Positions 1 to 5,146 are shown, counted from the stretch's first letter. The stretch is DNA of 5,146 nt from Erythrobacter donghaensis (GCF_001557325.1 NZ_LSJS01000091.1:1-5146); one strand, 5' to 3'. Made by a program: numbers and translations. The notes: generated from the letters alone by a model not told the origin.

Positions 1-2
1 CC

Positions 3-383
3 CGGCCCGGCGAAAGCCTGCAAATCGTATACATGCGCGCCGGTCAGGTGCGCCGCACAAGCGTGGTCGCTGCGGCGCCCGAGCCGATTGCTGTGGCCGT
101 GACCGGAGCGGGCGGAAGCCTCACCGCCCTTGGAGCAACGTTCCGCGATCTGCGCGCCGGTGATCCGTTCCCGCAAGGGCTTGCGGGCGCATTGGTCACA
201 AACGTGGCACCCAATTCACCTGCGGCTTCGCGGGGTCTACAGGCTGGCGACCTCGTGGTGGGACTGAACAATGAACCCGTGCGGTCAGCAGCGGCGCTCA
301 ATCAACTGCTCTCGGCAGCGAAAGGGCGGGTGCAACTCGTCATTGCACGCGGCAACTCCCTGCTTCCGCTGAGCATGAATTGA
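3..383 (+). CDS. Do/DegQ-like periplasmic serine protease, C-terminal part (5' end outside window)
   Basis: The reading frame is open from the window edge, so this is the last 126 residues of a larger protein; the ATG at 33 is internal, since in-frame codons before it read like the end of a PDZ domain (GESLQIVYMRAGQ). Visible residues 1-25 fit the closing strands of PDZ1. Residues about 42-122 form a second PDZ domain, with the GALVTNVAPNSPAASRGLQ stretch followed by AGDLVVGLN, the usual ligand-loop and turn pattern of Do proteases. The catalytic trypsin-like domain would lie to the left and is not seen. Family members degrade or hold misfolded envelope proteins in the periplasm, with the PDZ domains binding substrate and shaping the oligomer. 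The gene ends 29 bp before the transposon and looks undamaged at its 3' end. Confidence is high for a two-PDZ Do-family protein, lower for which paralogue (DegP, DegQ or DegS type). Confidence 0.8.
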   Translation, partial: RPGESLQIVYMRAGQVRRTSVVAAAPEPIAVAVTGAGGSLTALGATFRDLRAGDPFPQGLAGALVTNVAPNSPAASRGLQAGDLVVGLNNEPVRSAAALNQLLSAAKGRVQLVIARGNSLLPLSMN

Positions 384-412
384 GTGCCGGACTGTGGAAG
401 GCACGCCAAAAA

Positions 413-450
413 GAGGACAGAGCGTTGATGGTACGCTAAACAACGCCAAG
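413..450 (+). repeat. Left terminal inverted repeat of the transposon (tnpA side)
   Basis: This 38-bp end begins GAGGACAG and finishes CGCCAAG. It matches the reverse complement of 4907-4944 at 36 of 38 positions, the differences being at repeat positions 5 and 35. The 38-bp length, the G-rich outer end and an inner end close to TAAG are typical of Tn3-family termini, which TnpA binds and nicks. Weaker similarity continues inward for about 10 bp (GAAC at 454-457). Within the repeat, GCGTTG (422-427) and CAACGC (441-446) form a small dyad that is also kept in the right end. Confidence 0.93.
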
Positions 451-470
451 TGAGAACGAACGTCGAACAT

Positions 471-3446
471 CTACGCTGCTCTGATGCTGCCGGGCAGGAT
501 GAGCGGCTTGCGACCGGTCGCGGCGGCTGCGCGGTCCCACAGGAAGTCGCCGGAGAATGCGATGTGCTCCCACCCGATCGGCGAGGTGTGTGCTAAGAGT
601 TCAGGCGCTACCGCTTCGCCGAGGCTGCGGAGGTGCTCGACCGCCTCGGCCATGTAGGTCGAGTTCCAGTAGACGATGGCGGCAATCACCAAATTCAGCC
701 CGGATGCTCTGTATTGCTGGGCTTCATGGCTGCGATCAATGATCCTGCCTTGCCTGAAGGTGTAGATCGCCTGGGTCAGCACATGACGCTGCTCGCTGTT
801 GTTGAGGCCGGCATGGCAGCGTCGGCGCAGCTCGGGGTTCTCGAGCCAGTCCAGCATGAATAGCGTCCGCTCGATCTTGCCAATCTCCTGCAGGGCGACA
901 TCGAGCTGGTTCTGCCGCTCATAGGCGGCAAGTTTCCGGAGCATCACCGAAGGCGCTACATGGCCGGCCTTGATCGACGCGACAAGCCTGAGGACCTCGC
1001 TCCACTGGTCGCGGATGATGTCGGTGCGGATGCGCTTGCCGAGCAGCGGCGCGATAAATGGGTAGTTCGACGGCAGATCAATCGGGATTAGCCTGCGATC
1101 GGGAAAATCGCGCAGCCGCGGGCAAAAGCGAAAACCGAGCATGGCACACAGCGCAAACACGTGATCGGTGGCCCCTCCGGTATCAGTGTAATGCTCGGAG
1201 ATGTTGAGATCGGTCCCGTGGCTGACAAGCCCGTCGAGCACGTAGGGTGCCTCATGGGTTGCGGCCGAGATCACATTGACATGGTACGGTGCGCGCTGGT
1301 CTGAATTGTGTGTGTAGAAGCTGAATCCGAAATCGACGCCGTAGCGGGCGTTGATGTCACCGCCCGATGCACCGCGCTTGGTGCCCCGGAAGAACTGACC
1401 GTCGGAGCTCGACGTGGTTCCCGAACCCCAGACCTGCGAGAACGGCAGACGATGGTGGGCGTTGATGATTTTGGCCAGCGCTGCGCGGTAGGTATCCTCG
1501 CGAATGTAGGCGTCGTGGGTCCACATCAACTGGTCGCGGGTCACGCCCTCGCTGGCGGCGGCCATGCGCGCGAGGCCAAGGTTGGTCCCGTCCGCCAGGA
1601 TCGTTGCGAGCAGCGCACTTTCATTAGGGCATGGCTCGCCGGTGCGCAGATTGGTGAATGCCTTGAGGAAGCCAGTTTCCCTGGCCACTTCGTGGAGCAA
1701 CTCGGTAATCCGGATTTTGGGCATCATGGCATCAATCCGATCGGCCAGCACCTCAGCCCCATCGGGCACTACCGTGCGCACGGGTGAGATTTGCAGTCGC
1801 TTATCGTCGAACCGCACGCCGTGAAGATCGTTGCGCTTGAGGCGCTGGGCGAACTTCTTGAGCCGCCAATCGAGTTGGCGGCTGCGTTCGGCGAGCCATT
1901 CCTCGGCGGTAGCGGGAAGGCCCAATTCCGCGATGACAGGCGCGGCCTTTTGCTCGCTCAGCAGATAGCTGTCGAACCGCCGGTAGCTGGCTGAGCGTTC
2001 GACCCAGACGTCTCCCGAACGCAGCTTGTTGCGGACATGGGCCAGGGTGGCGATCTCCCAAAGGCGCCGGTCGACCCGGCCATCCACGCCGACCACCAGT
2101 TTCTGCCACTCCTTGCGGAACGGCATCGGCGGATTGGGCGGAAGGTCGCGCTTGCCCGACGCGTTGAGTTCTCGCAGCATCTCGATCGCAGCAATCGTCC
2201 GGGCACTGCCCTTGCCGGCGCGCAGTTCGAGCGCTTCGAGCAGATGGGGCGCGAACTTGCGCAAGGTGGCGTACCGGTCGGCGGCGACGATGAGCGGATC
2301 GACGTGCGCGGTGTCGGCGATACTGGCCACCTCGTGCCGGATCTTGAGCAGGGTAAACCAGCCCACCGACGCATCGAGCGCTTCGATCGGATCCTCATCG
2401 TTCTCGACTGCAGCGGTCAGCGCATCGATCGTCCGGCGGAAAACCTGCATGAGCCTTGAGACATCGCGTGCCGTGCCAGCGAAGCTTCGGGCCTGCGCGT
2501 TCTTGGCGCGCGTGACAACGCTGCCGATCAGTTTATCGGCCATCTCGAGGGCGCTGTCCGTCAGGCGCTCCTCGATATCGATCAGAAACGCGACAAGCGT
2601 GGCCTGGCGCCGCGCCTTGGTATAGCGCTCGATCATGTACGTAGCCGATACTCGCCCCTCGCGCACGAATTGGCGGTAGCGATCTATGTGGATGGCGCTG
2701 GCAGCCTCGGCCGGGATGCCGATCTGGCGGACGAACTTCAGCCGCTCGAGAATCTGGCGGATGTGGTCGGGCTTGACCGCGTGCGGGATCGCCTTGAGCC
2801 AGGTCAAGCGACTGATTCCTTCGCCGTCTGCTTGGTCGAAGAGCCTGTCGAGTGCCAGCAATTGTTCAGCGGTCAGGTGTGACACCAGCGCTTCGGCCGC
2901 CTGTTTGCGCGCCCGCGCGCGCCCCGCAATGCTGGCCCGTTCGATGGTCGAGATCGACGGCAATACGATGCCTTCGTTCCGCAAGCAGGTAATCACGCCG
3001 CCGACGATTGTGATGCCCTTGTCTGTTGACCATGCCGCACTCGCTGCCGCCGAGATCATCAGGGAGATGTCGCTCCGCACCGGTCCCCGCATGCCGAGTT
3101 TCGCTGCCAGCTCGCGCGCATGATCGGTCATCGTCTGGTCGCGCGCCGCGTAATCGGCCAACAGTGCTGGAGGCAGCCCGAGCTGGGCTGCGACAAAAGT
3201 GACCAGTTCCCCAGGCAACTCCTTTCGATCGAGAAGAAGCTGTGCCAGCGACACTCCCGGGTGCCGCAACAGTGCAAGCTGAAGCGCAACCCCGAGCAGG
3301 TTTCCCTTTCCGCGGCGCTTCCCGATGATGCCGAAATCGTTCGGCTCAAACGTGTAAAGCCGGACCAGGCGGTCGCGGTCGCGGGGGATGCCGATCAGTT
3401 GCTCGCGCTCGGTCTCGGTCAGAAGTTCATGTTTGCGCCGCGCCAT
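471..3446 (-). CDS. tnpA: Tn3-family transposase TnpA
   Basis: This 991-residue protein has the usual Tn3-family transposase length (about 950-1,020). It binds the 38-bp ends and carries out replicative strand transfer, producing a cointegrate. The N-terminal region (about 1-170; ETEREQLIGIPRDRDRL near 11-27) resembles the DUF4158 end-binding part. The C-terminal half is the DDE_Tnp_Tn3 catalytic domain: D682 in SSSDGQFF, D755 in EHYTDTGGATDH (with D761 nearby), and E908 in SHEAQQYRASGLNL, followed by the family motif NLVIAAIVYWN. I assign the DDE triad from these conserved blocks, not from an alignment. The ATG at 3446 is preceded by GGGG (3454-3457), 7 bases upstream, a modest ribosome site. 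The TAG stop (471-473) lies 20 bp inside the left repeat. The frame is intact, so the transposase is probably functional. The gene is transcribed away from the resolvase operon, and its promoter should lie within or beside the res-like region, so resolvase binding could repress it. Confidence 0.95.
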   Translation of the reverse strand: MARRKHELLTETEREQLIGIPRDRDRLVRLYTFEPNDFGIIGKRRGKGNLLGVALQLALLRHPGVSLAQLLLDRKELPGELVTFVAAQLGLPPALLADYAARDQTMTDHARELAAKLGMRGPVRSDISLMISAAASAAWSTDKGITIVGGVITCLRNEGIVLPSISTIERASIAGRARARKQAAEALVSHLTAEQLLALDRLFDQADGEGISRLTWLKAIPHAVKPDHIRQILERLKFVRQIGIPAEAASAIHIDRYRQFVREGRVSATYMIERYTKARRQATLVAFLIDIEERLTDSALEMADKLIGSVVTRAKNAQARSFAGTARDVSRLMQVFRRTIDALTAAVENDEDPIEALDASVGWFTLLKIRHEVASIADTAHVDPLIVAADRYATLRKFAPHLLEALELRAGKGSARTIAAIEMLRELNASGKRDLPPNPPMPFRKEWQKLVVGVDGRVDRRLWEIATLAHVRNKLRSGDVWVERSASYRRFDSYLLSEQKAAPVIAELGLPATAEEWLAERSRQLDWRLKKFAQRLKRNDLHGVRFDDKRLQISPVRTVVPDGAEVLADRIDAMMPKIRITELLHEVARETGFLKAFTNLRTGEPCPNESALLATILADGTNLGLARMAAASEGVTRDQLMWTHDAYIREDTYRAALAKIINAHHRLPFSQVWGSGTTSSSDGQFFRGTKRGASGGDINARYGVDFGFSFYTHNSDQRAPYHVNVISAATHEAPYVLDGLVSHGTDLNISEHYTDTGGATDHVFALCAMLGFRFCPRLRDFPDRRLIPIDLPSNYPFIAPLLGKRIRTDIIRDQWSEVLRLVASIKAGHVAPSVMLRKLAAYERQNQLDVALQEIGKIERTLFMLDWLENPELRRRCHAGLNNSEQRHVLTQAIYTFRQGRIIDRSHEAQQYRASGLNLVIAAIVYWNSTYMAEAVEHLRSLGEAVAPELLAHTSPIGWEHIAFSGDFLWDRAAAATGRKPLILPGSIRAA

Positions 3447-3456
3447 TGCGAATCCC

Positions 3457-3580
3457 CGTCCACAAAACGCCAGTCGAGCCTATAGACAGACGCGAGTAAA
3501 GAGACTTAGTCTGTGGACGGATTTGGAGGGCGCAGCACCCGCTCGTTGCGCCTGTCCATGGAACGGCCGTTCTGTGGACG
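3457..3580. promoter_or_regulatory. res: Candidate res (resolution) site with several resolvase half-sites
   Basis: The tnpA-antitoxin intergenic region repeats a CGTCCACA-type half-site. Copies are CGTCCACAAAACG (3457-3469, +), CGTCCACAGACTA (3519-3507, -), TGTCCATGGAACG (3553-3565, +), CGTCCACAGAACG (3580-3568, -) and a weaker TGTCTATAGGC (3488-3478, -). The third and fourth copies face each other in a 28-bp imperfect palindrome (3553-3580; 11 of 14 positions symmetric) with a perfect core, GAACGGCCGTTC. Twenty-eight bp is the length of subsite I in Tn3/gamma-delta res. The remaining half-sites would make two accessory subsites at about 3457-3488 and 3490-3519. A location beside tnpA and just before the resolvase operon fits the family. 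Subsite borders are my reading by eye. If the palindrome is subsite I, it lies nearest the resolvase operon, the reverse of the Tn3 prototype. Confidence 0.6.
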
Positions 3581-3625
3581 TTTGCAAGTATCGCACCGAT
3601 AGCCTGATTTCGCCTAGCCCATCAT

Positions 3626-3658
3626 CACAAAATGTGGCACAATATATTTTGTGGTACA
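3626..3658 (+). promoter_or_regulatory. Likely operator/promoter of the toxin-antitoxin-resolvase operon
   Basis: A short AT-rich island in GC-rich DNA lies 21-53 bp before the antitoxin start. CACAAAAT (3626-3633) and ATTTTGTG (3646-3653) form a perfect 8-bp inverted repeat with a 12-bp centre. Overlapping it are two near-identical words, TGTGGCACA (3633-3641) and TGTGGTACA (3650-3658), spaced 17 bp start to start. AbrB-fold antitoxins usually bind such dyads to repress their own operon. TATATT (3643-3648) could be a -10 element inside the dyad, but I see no convincing -35, so the promoter position is tentative while the dyad itself is plain. Confidence 0.55.
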
Positions 3659-3678
3659 TTTCATTAATGAGGCAGAAG

Positions 3679-3936
3679 ATGAGCAAGGCGTTTGACGCGA
3701 GGATGGCTCACAATGGCCGTCTGGTCCTACCAAAAATGGTGCGCGAAGCCCTTGGCATGTCCGATGGTGGAACCGTGGTGTTTTCCCTCGAGAACGGTGA
3801 GGTGAAACTCACCTCCCTCGACCAGAGCATCAAGCGCGCTCAGGACCTCTATCGCAAGTACACGGCCAGCGATTTCACGGTTGATGACTTCATCGCCGAA
3901 CGCAGAGCCGAGGCTGCCCGCGAAGACGGGGCCTGA
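3679..3936 (+). CDS. AbrB/SpoVT-fold (VapB-type) antitoxin
   Basis: This 85-residue protein has an N-terminal swapped-hairpin AbrB DNA-binding domain (about 7-47), with the characteristic NGRLVLPKMVREALGM run followed by a VVFSLENGEVKLT beta-hairpin. Its acidic and basic C-terminal tail (about 48-85, including VDDFIAERRAEAARED) is of the kind that wraps the toxin and blocks its active site. The role is to neutralise the PIN toxin encoded 2 bp downstream and to repress the operon at the upstream dyad. I chose ATG 3679 because GAGG (3669-3672) lies 6 bases before it and the conserved domain starts soon after. ATG 3667 is in frame and would add four residues (MRQK) but has no ribosome site. The frame stays open further upstream, but that part runs through the res and operator DNA and is not coding. 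The pairing with a PIN toxin is clear; the exact antitoxin subfamily is inferred. Confidence 0.88.
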   Translation: MSKAFDARMAHNGRLVLPKMVREALGMSDGGTVVFSLENGEVKLTSLDQSIKRAQDLYRKYTASDFTVDDFIAERRAEAAREDGA

Positions 3937-3938
3937 AC

Positions 3939-4325
3939 ATGGCATCAGTGGTGTTTGATGCCTCGGCTATTCTGGCACTGCTGCGTGATGAGCCCGGAGC
4001 GGATATTGTCGCCAGCCATATCGGAAACGGGATCATCTCCGCAGTCAACTTTCAGGAGGTGATCAAGGAACTCTTGCGGCGGGGCATTCAGATGGAAGCT
4101 GCGCTCGAATTGCTTGACGCATTGCATCTGGATATCCATCCGCATGCGCCACAGGATGCTATGGCAGCAGCGGGCCTTTACCTTGCCACCAAACAATATG
4201 GCAGCGGGCTCGGCGATCGCACATGCATGGCCCTGGCCATGGCGCAAGGCTTGCCTGCGCTTACAGCGGATCAGGCCTGGGGCAAGATCGTCGTGGCTGG
4301 ACTGACAATCCAGATCATTCGATGA
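3939..4325 (+). CDS. vapC: PIN-domain toxin, VapC-like ribonuclease
   Basis: This 128-residue protein is normal length for VapC toxins. It has the four acidic residues of the PIN nuclease site in the expected order: D7 in VVFDASAILALL, E40 in SAVNFQEVI, D93 in SGLGDRTCMALA and D111 in LTADQAW. These residues hold Mg2+ or Mn2+ for RNA cleavage; relatives cut tRNA or rRNA and stop translation when the antitoxin is lost. The target RNA of this protein cannot be read from the sequence. The start is 2 bp after the antitoxin stop, with a GGGG-type ribosome site at 3928-3931, so translation is probably coupled and toxin output follows the antitoxin. Its stop overlaps the resolvase start (ATGA, 4322-4325). 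A small hairpin, CTGGA/TCCAG (4297-4313), sits just before that junction. Inside a transposon, the pair would penalise cells that lose the element. All key residues are present, so it is probably active. Confidence 0.92.
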   Translation: MASVVFDASAILALLRDEPGADIVASHIGNGIISAVNFQEVIKELLRRGIQMEAALELLDALHLDIHPHAPQDAMAAAGLYLATKQYGSGLGDRTCMALAMAQGLPALTADQAWGKIVVAGLTIQIIR

Positions 4326-4768
4326 CCGTGATACTTGGTTACGCACGGGTCAGCACTGGTGATCAGGACGTAGCGGGCCAAATAATGCGCCTGAAAGAAG
4401 TCGGCGCGATCAAGGTTTTCACCGACGTCATGTCGGGCAAGAGCATGGAGCGGCCCGGTTTGGCCGAACTGATAGCTTATGCCCGTAAGGGCGACACTCT
4501 GGCGGTGGTCCGCCTTGATCGGCTTGGGCGCTCGCTTGCCGAATTGCTCGCCATAGTCGAGACGCTGCGGGGCCAAGGCATCGCCCTTTTGAGCCTTGAG
4601 GAAAAGATTGATACAGCCTCGGCCGCTGGCGAACTTATCTTTCATGTGTTCGGGGCAATCGCTCACTTCGAGCGGCGCCTGATTTCCGAGCGGACCAAGG
4701 ATGGTATTGCGGCAGCACGCGCCAAGGGTAAACGGCCAGGCCGACAACCGCTTGATATAAAAAAATAG
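4322..4768 (+). CDS. tnpR: Serine resolvase TnpR, zero-frame product lacking the C-terminal HTH
   Basis: This frame encodes 148 residues of a resolvase/invertase serine recombinase, which resolves the transposition cointegrate at res. The catalytic domain is complete: Y7, R9 and the nucleophile S11 in GYARVSTGDQD; D66, R67 and R70 in VRLDRLGRS; and E117, R118 and R124 on the long helix HFERRLISERTKDG. The linker KRPGRQPLD then begins, but the frame ends at TAG (4766-4768) right after a run of seven A residues. Typical resolvases have about 185 residues, and the missing part, a DNA-binding HTH, follows directly in the -1 frame. Without it the 148-residue product should bind res poorly; it might act as a partial or interfering form. 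The ATG at 4322 overlaps the toxin stop and has no strong ribosome site, so translation probably depends on coupling. An in-frame ATG at 4223 lies inside the toxin gene and is not the start. Confidence 0.9.
   Translation: MTVILGYARVSTGDQDVAGQIMRLKEVGAIKVFTDVMSGKSMERPGLAELIAYARKGDTLAVVRLDRLGRSLAELLAIVETLRGQGIALLSLEEKIDTASAAGELIFHVFGAIAHFERRLISERTKDGIAAARAKGKRPGRQPLDIKK
4759..4765 (+). other. A7 slippery heptamer, possible -1 frameshift site in tnpR
   Basis: Seven A residues are read in the resolvase frame as A AAA AAA, followed at once by TAG. This is the X XXY YYZ arrangement used for -1 ribosomal slippage in bacterial genes such as dnaX and in many insertion sequences. Slipping back one base gives LDIKK then IDAALKL, joining the catalytic domain to the HTH with the spacing expected of resolvases. 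Adding one A by transcript slippage or by sequence correction would give the same protein. I see no strong downstream hairpin and no close upstream Shine-Dalgarno-like stimulator. Confidence 0.5.
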
Positions 4769-4890
4769 ATGCCGCTCTCAAACTGATAGAAGCGCAGGTC
4801 AGCCCTACAGAAGCAGCCCGCCAGCTTGGTATCGGACGATCGACGGTCTACCGGGAAATGCGCCGTCTCGGGATCAAACGATCCACTTGA
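4765..4890 (+). CDS. tnpR: C-terminal helix-turn-helix part of the resolvase, reached by -1 shift
   Basis: In the -1 frame relative to the catalytic domain, codons from ATA 4765 encode 41 residues ending at TGA (4888-4890). They contain a clear Hin/resolvase-type HTH: IDAALKLIEAQVSPTEAARQ, then LGIGRSTVYREMRRLG. This is the domain that contacts res half-sites in the major groove. There is no usable start codon or ribosome site in this frame (the only ATG, at 4858, is beyond the HTH core), so it must be made as an extension of the upstream frame. The joined protein would be 189 residues, the normal family length. The domain has no internal stop or obvious decay, which suggests either recent breakage, a sequence error or real use through frameshifting. 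Confidence 0.8.
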   Translation: MDAALKLIEAQVSPTEAARQLGIGRSTVYREMRRLGIKRST

Positions 4891-4906
4891 ACTCGATTTG
4901 TTCGCG

Positions 4907-4944
4907 CTTAGCGTTGTTTAGCGTACCATCAACGCTCTGCCCTC
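4907..4944 (-). repeat. Right terminal inverted repeat of the transposon (resolvase side)
   Basis: This 38-bp end reads CTTAGCG inward and finishes CTGCCCTC; its reverse complement begins GAGGGCAG and ends GCTAAG, close to the Tn3-family pattern. It pairs with 413-450 at 36 of 38 positions. It starts 16 bp after the TGA that ends the resolvase HTH frame. The small internal dyad GCGTTG (4911-4916) / CAACGC (4930-4935) is conserved with the left end. Confidence 0.93.
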
Positions 4945-5045
4945 AATAGGCGAGATTCTGAAACCGACCTGATTGTGTTGAAAAACCCGCCCCTGAGACA
5001 GGCGCTGGCGCGAGCCTGATCGTGTCGCTGAGGCTTGGCCCCCGC
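4945..5045. other. Non-coding right flank between transposon end and IS transposase
   Basis: This 101-bp stretch shows no convincing gene. It is probably the downstream end of the insertion sequence whose transposase stops at 5046, but I cannot place that IS's terminal repeat. CCTGATTGTGT (4968-4978) and CCTGATCGTGT (5015-5025) are near-identical direct words. A strong 8-bp hairpin, GCCCCCGC / GCGGGGGC (5038-5057), spans the IS transposase stop codon but has no T-run on either side, so it is not a typical intrinsic terminator. Confidence 0.4.
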
Positions 5046-5146
5046 TTATGCGGGGGCTGGGGTGGCTGGCATGGGGATCAGCTTGGCCATCTTGCGGAGG
5101 TTTTGGGCGGTGGCGGCGAGGAGGAACTCGTCTCTTGCGCCGTTTG
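5046..5146 (-). CDS. IS1182-like DDE transposase, C-terminal end (5' part outside window)
   Basis: Read leftward from the window edge, this frame gives 32 residues ending in TAA: NGARDEFLLAATAQNLRK, then MAKLIPMPATPAPA. The RDEFLLAATAQNLRKMAKL segment matches what I know of the C-terminal end of IS1182/IS5-superfamily transposases, common in alphaproteobacteria, where the last helix follows the catalytic DDE core. The core itself lies beyond the window, so whether the element is intact is unknown. The stop codon sits in the loop of a GC hairpin (5038-5057). Family assignment rests on this short tail only. Confidence 0.7.
   Translation of the reverse strand, partial: NGARDEFLLAATAQNLRKMAKLIPMPATPAPA

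Larger units (their letters stand above)
413..4944. mobile_element. Complete Tn3-family transposon with tnpA, AbrB/VapC toxin-antitoxin and tnpR
   Basis: The element is 4,532 bp and is delimited by 38-bp inverted repeats at 413-450 and 4907-4944. It carries a Tn3-type transposase on the minus strand and, divergently, a toxin-antitoxin pair plus a serine resolvase on the plus strand, with a res-like region between them. That set is enough for replicative transposition and cointegrate resolution. There is no resistance, mercury or catabolic cargo; the toxin-antitoxin pair is the only passenger. Tn3 elements normally make a 5-bp target duplication, but the five bases outside the ends differ (AAAAA at 408-412, AATAG at 4945-4949). 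I do not recognise it as a named transposon. Confidence 0.9.

Noticed and set aside
33..383. The ATG at 33 as the true start of a 116-residue protein
   Set aside because: The frame is open to the window edge and the ten codons before the ATG continue a PDZ domain, so the gene starts upstream of the window.
384..404. Hairpin GTGCC/GGCAC just after the protease stop as a terminator
   Set aside because: The stem is only 5 bp with an 11-base loop and no T-run; too weak to call.
1308..1787. Plus-strand open frames of up to 199 residues opposite tnpA (for example 1308-1787 and 2026-2625)
   Set aside because: They are antisense to a well-conserved transposase, have no recognisable domain, and are expected by chance in GC-rich DNA.
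3388..3678. An N-terminal extension of the antitoxin from ATG 3388
   Set aside because: It would overlap the tnpA start on the other strand and run through the res half-sites and operator; the domain starts after 3679, which has its own ribosome site.
3945..4346. Minus-strand open frames opposite the toxin and resolvase (3945-4346 and 4271-4747)
   Set aside because: They mirror genes with clear catalytic motifs and resemble no known protein.
4968..5025. Near-identical 11-bp words CCTGATTGTGT and CCTGATCGTGT as a repeat array or attachment site
   Set aside because: There are only two imperfect copies and no recombinase-type symmetry; probably chance or IS-end sequence.
5038..5057. Strong GC hairpin as an intrinsic terminator of the IS transposase
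   Set aside because: The stem is real, but it overlaps the stop codon and neither side has a T-rich tract, so it is recorded only as a hairpin.
1..5146. CRISPR array, tRNA or rRNA genes
   Set aside because: I saw no regularly spaced repeats, no tRNA-like cloverleaf sequence and no conserved rRNA stretches.

Overview
The window is GC-rich DNA. Its gene content suggests an alphaproteobacterium, perhaps a sphingomonad; that guess rests on the style of the flanking protease and IS transposase and on the base composition, not on a diagnostic gene. Almost all of it is one compact Tn3-family transposon of 4,532 bp (413-4944), bounded by 38-bp terminal inverted repeats that match at 36 of 38 positions.

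Layout. The left flank (3-383, +) is the end of a Do/DegQ-like periplasmic serine protease, showing the end of one PDZ domain and a complete second one. The transposon starts 29 bp after its stop codon. Inside the element, tnpA (471-3446, -) encodes a 991-residue DDE transposase. Next comes a 232-bp divergent control region with resolvase-type half-sites (about 3457-3580) and an AT-rich operator/promoter (3626-3658). A three-gene rightward operon follows: an AbrB-fold antitoxin (3679-3936), a PIN/VapC toxin (3939-4325, 2-bp gap) and a serine resolvase (from 4322, ATGA overlap with the toxin). The right inverted repeat is at 4907-4944. The right flank holds the last codons of an IS1182-like DDE transposase (5046-5146, -).

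How the parts work together. TnpA would act on the terminal repeats to form a cointegrate by replicative transposition, and the resolvase would resolve it at res. The toxin-antitoxin pair is the only passenger and shares its operon with the resolvase, so antitoxin autorepression and resolvase binding at res could jointly set expression.

Most notable point. The resolvase frame stops after 148 codons at a run of seven A residues, exactly phased as a -1 slippery heptamer (A AAA AAA, then TAG). Slipping back one base restores the missing C-terminal helix-turn-helix and gives a normal-length 189-residue resolvase. This may be programmed frameshifting, transcript slippage, a real inactivating mutation or a homopolymer sequencing error; the sequence alone cannot decide. 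A second oddity is that the transposon has no 5-bp target duplication, and its two sides are unrelated in type (a host gene and an IS).
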